Assembly (NCBI GenBank): GCA_029856295.1
Contig: JAHQWS010000115.1
Coordinates: 1 to 7,330, forward strand
Reading direction: 5' to 3'
Origin: Promethearchaeia archaeon
GTDB lineage: Archaea; Asgardarchaeota; Lokiarchaeia; Sigyniarchaeales; SOKP01
DNA: 7,330 nt
A program made the translations under genes and the position numbers. The notes beneath the pieces were generated by a model. It did not search any database. It saw only the letters and a list, made by a program, of their open reading frames with translations, and was not told the DNA's origin. Shown piece by piece: positions 1 to 6,658 of the stretch; within the stretch, counting starts at the first letter, position 1; the number at the start of each line of letters is the position of its first letter.

Positions 1-1371
1 AAAACGACCATAAAAGAGCTAAGAACATTATCAACAGGGAAAGCAATAATTTATACCTTACCAAATATGGGCTTAACTGCTTTATTGGCAATCACAGTAT
101 TTTTTACGCTTTTATTTTATATTAACATAATGGGGCAACCTCCATTAATCGTTGGTGTTATTTATTCAGCAACAATTTTCGTTTATGCGATATTCTGTGC
201 GATTTGGGGGGTAATAGCAGATAAAATAGGTAAGAAAAAAATACTTCTGGTTTCTGGACCTATACTTGCCATTAGTTTTATTTTCATTTGGATTCCGCCG
301 ATACCCACTGGCTCGTATGGTGAATTGTTTCTACCCCTTATATTTTGGCTACTAATATTTGGATTCACATTTAGAATAATGATCGCTGCATTTCAACCTA
401 TAATTTATTCCTTACTTCCAGAATTAAGCACAGAGGAGCGGAATCGAGTTAAAATTTCAATGATAAATATGATAATGATGATTATAGGAACGATTATCGG
501 AACGATTGGACCAATCATTTTAATGGGAGATGCTACTAAAAGTCTTTCAAGAGAGAACCCTAAACTTTATTATCCTATTTCATCAATTGGTAGGATTATT
601 TATACTCAAGTAGTATTTTTTGCATCATTAATGAGTGTAATGTTTTGTATTTGTTTTACTTTAATGTTGCTAATCATAAAAGAACGACCAAAACAAAGAG
701 AATCGAAATTCTCATTTGATGAGATATTTAAGGATTTAGCAGAACCATTTAAGGATAAAAATTATAGATTATTTTTAATTACGTTTTATATATTTTGGAT
801 ACCTTTTGTAGCATTTCAATATTTAGTTTTAAACTTAGCCACATTTGTGATTTCCGTTAGGGGAAGTGAATTTCTATTAATGGCCATCGTTGTAATTGTG
901 TTTGCAGCATTTTCATTTATTGGTTGGAAGAAATTATCTGAAAAATATGGTTTGAAAGAAACTCTTTCAATCTGTCTTATTTTTTCTATTTTCTCTTTTA
1001 TTCTTGTTTCAATATTACTAATCCCTATGTCGAATGAAATGATTCTAATAGTGGGAATTCTATTAATTTCACTTTGTTTTTGTAGTTCAGTAGGAACAAT
1101 GGTATTTCCTTTTGCAATTATGAGTAATCTTATTGACAACGCTGAAATAAAAACCGGGAAAATCTTAAGTGGTTCATATTCAGGTGCTTTTATCATGATG
1201 GGATCTTTAGCAGCTGCAAGCTCGGTGTTAATTATTTCAGTGAATTTCGAATTATTTGGACCGGAAGCCTCACTTGGATATATTATAATATTATCTTTTA
1301 TCGGTTCTACATTATTATTTGTTGCCTTAATAGTTTTTCAGAAAGTTCAAATTATAGGCACGGATAAATAG
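1..1371 (+). CDS. GPH-type MFS transporter (sugar/cation symporter-like), 5' end truncated by window edge
   Basis: A membrane carrier of the major facilitator superfamily, most like the glycoside-pentoside-hexuronide (GPH) cation symporters. The frame is open from base 1. The first ATG is at base 67, but the 22 codons before it (reading ...KELRTLSTGKAIIYTLPN) fit the usual GPH start ahead of TM1, so the true start probably lies just outside the window. About 456 residues are visible, near the usual family length, so little is missing. Counting from the base-67 Met, about 12 hydrophobic segments can be placed, near residues 2-24, 29-50, 58-78, 86-108, 130-152, 178-203, 232-252, 260-282, 295-318, 324-350, 375-395 and 404-426. 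The loop between TM2 and TM3 carries the MFS motif GVIADKIGKKK. A charged central loop (about 204-230) separates the six-helix halves. It ends with TAG. The substrate cannot be read from sequence; sugar is a family-based guess. The next gene encodes a TrmB-like protein, which would fit sugar control but proves nothing. Confidence 0.85.
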   Translation, partial: KTTIKELRTLSTGKAIIYTLPNMGLTALLAITVFFTLLFYINIMGQPPLIVGVIYSATIFVYAIFCAIWGVIADKIGKKKILLVSGPILAISFIFIWIPPIPTGSYGELFLPLIFWLLIFGFTFRIMIAAFQPIIYSLLPELSTEERNRVKISMINMIMMIIGTIIGTIGPIILMGDATKSLSRENPKLYYPISSIGRIIYTQVVFFASLMSVMFCICFTLMLLIIKERPKQRESKFSFDEIFKDLAEPFKDKNYRLFLITFYIFWIPFVAFQYLVLNLATFVISVRGSEFLLMAIVVIVFAAFSFIGWKKLSEKYGLKETLSICLIFSIFSFILVSILLIPMSNEMILIVGILLISLCFCSSVGTMVFPFAIMSNLIDNAEIKTGKILSGSYSGAFIMMGSLAAASSVLIISVNFELFGPEASLGYIIILSFIGSTLLFVALIVFQKVQIIGTDK

Positions 1372-1378
1372 GTAAAAA

Positions 1379-1412
1379 ATCAAAATAATAGCTAATGAAA
1401 TTTTATTTTGAT
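1379..1412 (+). terminator. Possible hairpin after the transporter gene
   Basis: A perfect 10-bp inverted repeat, ATCAAAATAA (1379-1388) and TTATTTTGAT (1403-1412), with a 14-base loop, begins 7 bases after the transporter's TAG. The stem is AT-rich and therefore weak, and no long T-run follows immediately. Archaeal 3' ends are usually set by U-rich tracts rather than stable hairpins, so this may be a processing or mRNA-end structure, or chance in AT-rich DNA. Confidence 0.35.
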
Positions 1413-1489
1413 ATGATATGTAAAGTTTAAAATATATTATTATTATTATAAATATTATTAAGTTCTTTAAAACAAAATATTAATAACCC

Positions 1490-1537
1490 AATTCTTATAA
1501 AATTTAATTTGAATTAGACTTCATAAGAATTTTATAA
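1490..1537. repeat. Paired inverted repeat over the promoter of the TrmB-like gene
   Basis: Two nested inverted repeats are visible. AATTCTTAT (1490-1498) pairs with ATAAGAATT (1523-1531), and TTATAAAATT (1495-1504) pairs with AATTTTATAA (1528-1537). In each block the two motifs overlap. For the first pair the arm centres are about 33 bp apart, close to three helical turns, which would put both sites on one face of the DNA. The downstream block overlaps the TATA-like box. This would suit an operator for a dimeric regulator, perhaps the downstream winged-helix protein itself. The low complexity of the DNA makes chance a real alternative. Confidence 0.35.
1531..1537 (+). promoter_or_regulatory. 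TATA-like box for the TrmB-like coiled-coil gene
   Basis: TTTATAA is centred about 26 bases before the ATG at 1560. This is the standard archaeal TATA-to-start-site distance, so the transcript would begin at or next to the start codon (leaderless). No Shine-Dalgarno sequence precedes the ATG, which agrees with this. An out-of-frame ATG at 1555 runs into a stop within a few codons and is not a credible start. Confidence 0.5.
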
Positions 1538-1559
1538 CTAACTATAGAGTAAAAATGAT

Positions 1560-3815
1560 ATGTCATTAAAAGAATTTACCAAAGAAGTTTTCACTCGATA
1601 TGGCTTAACTGAAGATGATATAAAAGTATATCTAATGTATTTGAGAACTCCTAGAGCGACGATTTCTGAAGCTTATCTCTCTTTTGACGAGGGCGAAATG
1701 GAATATACGAGGGTAGAAGAAATAACTAACATGTTAGTGAAGAAAAATTTCTTGAAACAGATTGATGGTATTGTAAATAGATATATCCCTCTTGAACCTT
1801 ATTTTGAATTATTTACTAACGAATCAGAGTTATTTAGAAATGAAATAGCTAAAATTAAAGATAATGTTCTTGCTGATCAATCTAATAGATTTGATAAGCT
1901 CGAAGCGATTCAGAATAAAACTATTGAGGAAGTTGAGCATGCCGTTAGTTCTCAAGTTAAAGATTTCTTCGAAGATTCAGATAGTAAAAATCAAAGTAAA
2001 AAGGAAAGGATAGATCGAGCAACTGCTCGATTTACTGAGACCTCTAAAGCATTGGAAGCAAACCTTCATAGTATAAATGATAGTTTAAATGCAGAGCTTA
2101 AGAGGATTTCTCAATCATTTGTAAGTGATAATGAAACTGAAACAAATCGAGCTAAAGATGATCTAACTAAGTTAATTGCAGAATTATTAAGTGATTTTTC
2201 TAATAAAGTAAGTGAATTAGAAAGAGAATTGAAAAAAGATTTAGATGGACATGTTGATAGGCATCAAAATATCTCAAACGAACTTAAACCCAAAATGGAA
2301 CAAATACTTGAGAAATACCTTGAACGGATGGATAAAGTTATTAATGATTTAAAGAAAAGAATCTCGAATTTACTCACTGAACACATAAATCATCTTAAAA
2401 GTACGACAGGTAAGGTTGAATCAGATATCCATATACAAATGGATGATAGACATTTAAAGTTAAGAGAGCAAGTAAATACTTACAGAGATAGGGCATTAAC
2501 CTTACTTGAGAATTTATTAAGCACGTCTAATATGTTCAGTGATTTTTCAGAAGATATTACAAAACAAGGCTTATTCTTTACCAAGGGAAAGAAAAGAAAG
2601 TTTATCGAGAGATGGGAGAGAGTAGAAAAAGAAGTTGCTTCAATATCGAGACCATTTAAAGATGACTACATTAATGATTGCAATGAATATATTAGAACCA
2701 CTCAAACTACAGTAGATGAATTAAAAACAGATATTACAAATGTTATGTCAAAGGAAAATAGTTCACTTGCTACTGAAACTACTGATCTTGATAAAAAGGC
2801 ACAGGATGAGATTAGCGCAGAATTAGAAACGTTAGCTACAGATATGGCCGGAGAAATCGATAATACCTTACGTAGTGGAGTTAAAGATTGTAATGATACA
2901 TCAATAAAATTAAAAGATTCTTTAGAAAATACATTAAAACAACATAATAGGCAATACGATGAGGCTATTAATAGACACAAGGATGACTCTCTAAAAAATT
3001 ATGATACATTTGATGGAGAAATAAAATTAAAAAATCAAAATTGGACGAAAGATGTCGACGGCAAATTTTCCACTGGAAAACAAGATAGTTCTGAAAAAAT
3101 AGATGCTGAAATTAATCTTTGGAATAAAGAATCAGCTGATATGGATAAGATGCTGGCAGATATGCTTGAAGATCATAAGAATAAATATAAATCTAATGCT
3201 GAAACGCTTCAAAATAGTTTATCAAATAATACTCGAGATAATATTCAAAATGTAAAAGATGCGATTGCTGATTTCACTCTTCAATTCATGAACTCAATTG
3301 ATGATGGAACAGAATTAGCTGAAACAAATGAAAACAAGTTAAAAGATATTCATACAACCTCCAGTTCAATTCCAGAAATTAGTCAAGTTACAACATGGCA
3401 CACAATAGGACGAGATGCATTAATAGCCGCATTAAAAGATGCCATCTATAGAACGAAATCATCAGTTATAATAGTAACACCAGTTGTAATACCAGAAATT
3501 TTACAGATTCTATCTGAATTTGCTTACCAACGAAAAGCTGCCCGCTTCATGCTCACAACTCATTGGGACCTTAATCGATATGGGGATATCATTAAAAAGA
3601 TGATGCAACTAGGGAATATTCAATTCCGTAATTTAACCACTGCGGGAGATTATTTTGCACTTACGCGGGATGCCGAAGAAGTCATTCTAGCACCATATAC
3701 GGATAACGAAGCAGAATTAATTAGCATCGTGAGCAATCATCCAGCCTACGCACGTTTGTATTCCCAATTCATCGGACCAATCTTTCAGGCGCAATCAAGG
3801 CCTGTTAAGCTATAA
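1560..3815 (+). CDS. TrmB-like winged-helix protein with a ~500-residue coiled-coil insertion and TrmB-type C-terminal domain
   Basis: 751 residues in three parts. Residues about 1-80 look like a TrmB-type winged helix: GLTEDDIKVYLMYLR is the usual first helix, and EEITNMLVKKNFLKQIDGIVNRYIPLEP fills the recognition-helix and wing region. Residues about 85-605 are charged, rich in E, K, D, N and S, nearly free of proline, and predicted to be long coiled coil. Residues about 611-751 resemble the PLD-like C-terminal domain of TrmB regulators: a helix, the strand SSVIIVTP, a second helix, then GDYFALTRDAEEVILAPY and a closing NHPAYARLYSQFIGPIF helix. No HxK(x4)D catalytic motif is present, so this domain probably binds or regulates rather than cleaves. 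Ordinary TrmB proteins are about 250-350 residues with only a short linker, so the central insertion is exceptional. No signal peptide or membrane helix is seen, so it is cytosolic. A DNA-binding or architectural role is inferred; sugar sensing is unproven. Confidence 0.75.
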   Translation: MSLKEFTKEVFTRYGLTEDDIKVYLMYLRTPRATISEAYLSFDEGEMEYTRVEEITNMLVKKNFLKQIDGIVNRYIPLEPYFELFTNESELFRNEIAKIKDNVLADQSNRFDKLEAIQNKTIEEVEHAVSSQVKDFFEDSDSKNQSKKERIDRATARFTETSKALEANLHSINDSLNAELKRISQSFVSDNETETNRAKDDLTKLIAELLSDFSNKVSELERELKKDLDGHVDRHQNISNELKPKMEQILEKYLERMDKVINDLKKRISNLLTEHINHLKSTTGKVESDIHIQMDDRHLKLREQVNTYRDRALTLLENLLSTSNMFSDFSEDITKQGLFFTKGKKRKFIERWERVEKEVASISRPFKDDYINDCNEYIRTTQTTVDELKTDITNVMSKENSSLATETTDLDKKAQDEISAELETLATDMAGEIDNTLRSGVKDCNDTSIKLKDSLENTLKQHNRQYDEAINRHKDDSLKNYDTFDGEIKLKNQNWTKDVDGKFSTGKQDSSEKIDAEINLWNKESADMDKMLADMLEDHKNKYKSNAETLQNSLSNNTRDNIQNVKDAIADFTLQFMNSIDDGTELAETNENKLKDIHTTSSSIPEISQVTTWHTIGRDALIAALKDAIYRTKSSVIIVTPVVIPEILQILSEFAYQRKAARFMLTTHWDLNRYGDIIKKMMQLGNIQFRNLTTAGDYFALTRDAEEVILAPYTDNEAELISIVSNHPAYARLYSQFIGPIFQAQSRPVKL

Positions 3816-3871
3816 GGTACGCTATGGTAACGCAAGACTGAAAGCTTAAAACAATAAAGTATACCAACTCA

Positions 3872-3891
3872 TTTTTTCTATTTTTATTTTT
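3872..3891 (+). terminator. T-rich terminator for the TrmB-like gene
   Basis: Three runs of five or six T, interrupted by single CTA or A spacers, lie 57 to 76 bases after the stop codon on the coding strand. Archaeal RNA polymerase, with the termination factor aCPSF1/FttA, stops at such U-rich tracts without needing a hairpin. Confidence 0.5.
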
Positions 3892-4127
3892 CAAGCACAG
3901 AGGGAACCTCATACCTGTTAAGGACAAAAAAACCAAGAATTGAATGAAATTCAAATAGAAATATTAATGTATTATCTCAAAACCTTGTTTAATAAAGAGA
4001 TTTATAAAGTCATCTGAAGCTTTAATAAAATAATATAATTGAATTTACTTTTTTTCTTTCTTTTATACTTTAATAAATTTGAAATATAATAATTCAAATA
4101 GATTTCGTTTAAATTTTAAGCAAATAG

Positions 4128-4149
4128 AAAAAAAGAGATTTAAAAAAAA
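4128..4149 (-). terminator. T-rich terminator for fae-hps
   Basis: Read on the minus strand, eight T follow the TAA stop codon directly (A-run at 4142-4149), and a second run of seven T (A-run at 4128-4134) comes shortly after. Paired T-tracts immediately after a stop codon match archaeal intrinsic termination signals. Confidence 0.5.
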
Positions 4150-5436
4150 TTAATCCCACTTAGGGCCGCCGCTTTTCTCGATTGAATTATCATCATCCTC
4201 AGTGTGGATTCGCTTCAAATCGATATCTGAATATCCAGGTAAGGAGTTTAACAATAGTCTCATTGCATTCTCGATATCTTTCGAGGATGTGATAAATCTA
4301 CCAACTATTAGGATATCTGCGCCCATTTCAATTGCAGATTTAGCAGAACGGTGGTCAATTCCGCCAGCAACAGCTACTAATACACGATCTCTACCTGAGG
4401 CTAATTTTTTATCTTTATATAATTCTTTAATTTTCGGGATATTTTGCCATGCTTGCTTTTGAGCATCATCCGTTCCTGAAGATGCTGATTCGTCATCAAT
4501 TGCTCTGTGAAGGATTACTACATTTGGGATTTGTTTTAATTTACTCAGCTTCTCAACAGGATTATCTAATTCCATTGTATCTACAAAGCCATAAATCCCC
4601 ATCCGTTGTGCCTCCATTAAAAATTTATCAATTGAAGAAGTGGATGCAAGACCACTTGCTACTACGGCATCTGCGGTTGCATCAAAAGCGAAGTCAACCT
4701 CTAACTTGCCTACATCTAAAGTCTTTAAATCAGCAACAATAAACTTTTCGGGCACAAGATCTCGAATTTGTTTAATTGATTCTACACCATACTTTTTCAA
4801 GAATGGAGTACCAATTTCTAAGATGATTCTATCACTTTTTGGCAGCTGTTTAACGACTTTAATTTGATGAGATATTTCAGGCGCATCTAAAGCAACTTGA
4901 ATATACGGAGGTCTCCATAATCTTGGAATCCTCATACCCGCTACAGGGTGTTTTGCTCTATCTTTATCATAAAAGATTTTTTCAATGGGAGGATAACTTT
5001 TTAATGCTCTTGAAAGAGCTAATTTAACAGCACCATAGTTATACTGATAAATTTTTCGATAATCGCTTGCTTCAGGATGGATAAATACACTTACGATGAC
5101 AAGCCACTCATCCAATTTATTCATAGGTATGATACCTTCTTCAACTGCATCTGCAATTCCTTTCGCAATGGCAGCTTGTGCTGGTCCAAAAATCTTATTT
5201 GCATCTTCCATCTTGGCTACTGTTACTTTAGGAATGATAAGAGTGTACGGTTTGGGCACAAGATTAGGTCTTATACATGCCAAAAGACCACCATGTCCCA
5301 TACTAGGTGAACTTATTGCGTTTGCAAAAGAAATACCTATAGGGCCGTCTTTGGAACCTATTATTAAATCTAAGTGAGCTAAATTTGGAGAGTCTCCCAA
5401 AAGAGCCTCTCCCACATAATACTCTGCTTTAGCCAT
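4150..5436 (-). CDS. fae-hps: Bifunctional formaldehyde-activating enzyme / 3-hexulose-6-phosphate synthase (Fae-Hps)
   Basis: A cytosolic fusion of two enzymes. Fae (about residues 1-150) condenses formaldehyde with tetrahydromethanopterin to methylene-H4MPT. Hps (about 178-400) is an OMP-decarboxylase-type TIM barrel that interconverts hexulose-6-phosphate with ribulose-5-phosphate plus formaldehyde. Fae marks: VGEALLGD, LAHLDLIIG with the likely catalytic His21, IRPNLVPKP, KIFGPAQAA and VSVFIHPEA. The junction FYDKDRAKHP...RIPRLWRPPY is typical of archaeal fusions. Hps marks: DLKTLD (D236, K238, D241, the DxKxxD active site), ILHRAID, VAGGID (356-361) and ILIVGR (375-380) for phosphate binding. 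In many archaea without an oxidative pentose phosphate pathway, Hps runs backwards to make ribulose-5-phosphate and Fae captures the released formaldehyde; the isomerase Phi is not nearby. The start is the ATG at 5436 (428 aa); an in-frame TTG at 5442 is the alternative. Usual length is about 380-400; the surplus includes a C-terminal tail of about 17 residues, with an acidic TEDDD, after DIDLKRIH. Confidence 0.97.
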   Translation of the reverse strand: MAKAEYYVGEALLGDSPNLAHLDLIIGSKDGPIGISFANAISSPSMGHGGLLACIRPNLVPKPYTLIIPKVTVAKMEDANKIFGPAQAAIAKGIADAVEEGIIPMNKLDEWLVIVSVFIHPEASDYRKIYQYNYGAVKLALSRALKSYPPIEKIFYDKDRAKHPVAGMRIPRLWRPPYIQVALDAPEISHQIKVVKQLPKSDRIILEIGTPFLKKYGVESIKQIRDLVPEKFIVADLKTLDVGKLEVDFAFDATADAVVASGLASTSSIDKFLMEAQRMGIYGFVDTMELDNPVEKLSKLKQIPNVVILHRAIDDESASSGTDDAQKQAWQNIPKIKELYKDKKLASGRDRVLVAVAGGIDHRSAKSAIEMGADILIVGRFITSSKDIENAMRLLLNSLPGYSDIDLKRIHTEDDDNSIEKSGGPKWD

Positions 5437-5484
5437 TTTCAATCTATATTTTTATTTTATTTAATTTAATTAATTCTTGTGGTG

Positions 5485-5497
5485 TTTTATATATTTT
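5485..5497 (-). promoter_or_regulatory. TATA-like box for fae-hps
   Basis: The minus strand reads AAAATATATAAAA, centred about 55 bases before the ATG. A start site about 26 bases downstream would leave a leader of about 30 bases. That leader is almost all A and T and has no Shine-Dalgarno sequence. With the 216-bp gap upstream, this supports transcription separate from the gelsolin-like gene. Confidence 0.45.
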
Positions 5498-5652
5498 AAT
5501 GCTTATATTTTGCAGATAATATTTTAAAAACTCTTTCTACAAGTAATTAAAGAAAATACACATTATTAAAATTACCATACAAAATTTTAATTATCTGTTA
5601 TCAACTAACGAGATTTTCGATAGAAATAATTAGTTTAATTTGGCAAAACCTT

Positions 5653-6489
5653 TTATGGGTCTTTTTGATTTTGGACTAAATTTTGATTATTTCCTTCTTC
5701 TGATGTATCTTCAGGTATTTTAAAAGCAGTTACTACGTTAGTTATATCTCCGGGATTAGAAAACCTTTCTTCCGAAAAGATAGGAATTTTTAACTCAAGG
5801 GTCTGAATTTTAGATTTATCCTTTTCATGAATATATAATTCGATTCCTTGAATTTGTCTGTCATTAATGATTAAGCGTGTAGAATAATCATAATCACTAA
5901 AAAAAGTAAATCCTCTATTGAGAAGCCCCATTTTTAAAGGTTTTTTGACAGTTTTTTCTTCTTGAACAAAGGATTCTGCGATGTCTTCTTCGGTATACAC
6001 ATTTCCACTAATTAAAAAGAATTTACGTTCATAGTTTTCGGGTGGGGGTATATCATTAATATACTCAATCGCTTTATTAATGTCAATATTAGTGGCAATA
6101 GTGATATCTAATCTAGCACTTGAACCATAACGTTGTTCCATAAAATCTTTCTTCTCGAATGGTTTTGCTATACTTCCTCCTAATGCCTTTTCCATTACAT
6201 CTTGAAATTTCTTATTATCTTTAGAATAAGCATTCAGAGGATATACTCGATAGAACAATCGAAGTTGTTGTCTCATCTTTCTTGCTAAGATTCCTCCGTA
6301 AATTTGGAGTTTAAAAGAACTTTTTGGGCCATTCCACATATAGATACTTTTAGAATCATGGTCAACAAGTAAGAATACTTTATCTTCACTGTCAATATTT
6401 AATATGTCTCTTACAGTTTCTCTGTCTAAAATTTCCTTAATGGCCATATGAGGAAACTCTTCTAATTCAAGAACTTCAAATACTTGCAT
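5653..6489 (-). CDS. Protein with an N-terminal gelsolin-like domain and an unrecognised C-terminal half
   Basis: 278 residues, no signal peptide or membrane helix, so probably cytosolic. Residues about 25-105 resemble one gelsolin/severin-type repeat: a residue pair leading into DKVFLLVDHDSKSIYMWNG (36-54; gelsolin repeats have a strand such as dvFiLd, then iyvWnG), a basic helix ILARKMRQQLR (67-77), strand LFYRVYPL, then KKFQDVMEKALGG (93-105), matching the F-x-x-x-h-x-x-x-h-G-G end of such repeats. Residues about 125-258 alternate strands and short helices, with LKMGLLNRGFTFFSDYDY (185-202) and GIELYIHEK as the most distinctive stretches; I do not recognise this part. The last 20 residues (ending NQNLVQNQKDP) are polar and likely disordered. 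Gelsolin-like proteins in Asgard archaea bind and remodel actin; whether this one does is inferred only. It is transcribed divergently from the eS6 gene. The ATG at 6489 is preferred because a TATA box lies about 22 bases upstream; Met15 is the alternative. Confidence 0.6.
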   Translation of the reverse strand: MQVFEVLELEEFPHMAIKEILDRETVRDILNIDSEDKVFLLVDHDSKSIYMWNGPKSSFKLQIYGGILARKMRQQLRLFYRVYPLNAYSKDNKKFQDVMEKALGGSIAKPFEKKDFMEQRYGSSARLDITIATNIDINKAIEYINDIPPPENYERKFFLISGNVYTEEDIAESFVQEEKTVKKPLKMGLLNRGFTFFSDYDYSTRLIINDRQIQGIELYIHEKDKSKIQTLELKIPIFSEERFSNPGDITNVVTAFKIPEDTSEEGNNQNLVQNQKDP

Positions 6490-6505
6490 AGACTCGTCGG
6501 TAACT

Positions 6506-6517
6506 TATATTATAATT
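6506..6517 (-). promoter_or_regulatory. TATA-like box for the gelsolin-like gene
   Basis: The minus strand reads AATTATAATATA, centred about 22 bases before the ATG at 6489. This spacing predicts transcription starting at or next to the start codon. No Shine-Dalgarno sequence is present between the box and the ATG. Confidence 0.45.
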
Positions 6518-6620
6518 TTATTTATTAATCTTCTTTAAAATAAATTTTGTCATTTTTTTTATATTCATTGAAAAAGGAAAAAAGAATTCAAAATCGATAA
6601 AATATTTAAGTTTTAAGACA

Positions 6621-6628
6621 TTTTATAT
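6621..6628 (+). promoter_or_regulatory. TATA-like box for the eS6-eL24 genes
   Basis: TTTTATAT is centred about 34 bases before the ATG at 6659, predicting a leader of about 8 bases. A second candidate, AAATATTTAAG near 6599-6610, would give a leader of about 28 bases. No Shine-Dalgarno sequence precedes the ATG. The 169-bp region is shared with the divergent gelsolin-like gene. Confidence 0.45.
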
Positions 6629-6658
6629 CTCAATTTTCCTTTTGTAAATTTGATAAAA

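Larger units (their letters stand above)
3816..4149. other. 334-bp gene-free region between convergent genes
   Basis: No credible ORF is present on either strand. The first part, to about 3930, is somewhat richer in G and C (around GCACAGAGGGAACC) than the rest, which is nearly pure A/T with T-runs near 4048-4063. I found no tRNA cloverleaf, no convincing box C/D pair and no strong hairpin. The T-rich ends are listed separately as terminators. The middle could hold overlapping 3' UTRs of the two converging transcripts. Confidence 0.6.

Noticed and set aside
183..1196. Minus-strand open frames opposite the transporter
   Set aside because: They are antisense shadows of a hydrophobic coding sequence and have no recognisable motifs.
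2702..2980. Minus-strand frame of 92 codons rich in Ser, Val and Phe
   Set aside because: It is antisense to the coiled coil; the Ser/Phe/Val composition is what reverse-complemented Asp/Glu/Lys/Asn codons produce.
1560..3815. SMC/Rad50-type ATPase
   Set aside because: No Walker A, Walker B or ABC signature motif is present at either end; the termini look like a winged helix and a TrmB C-terminal domain.
3816..3940. tRNA or box C/D RNA in the convergent gap
   Set aside because: GAGGGAACC and CTGA fragments are present, but no cloverleaf and no matching box C in the right place.
4202..5377. Several plus-strand open frames of 75-97 codons opposite fae-hps
   Set aside because: They lie wholly within a gene with clear family motifs on the other strand, overlap one another in different frames and resemble no protein family.
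5437..5652. Gelsolin-like gene and fae-hps as one operon
   Set aside because: The gap is 216 bp and contains a TATA-like box for fae-hps; separate transcription is more likely.
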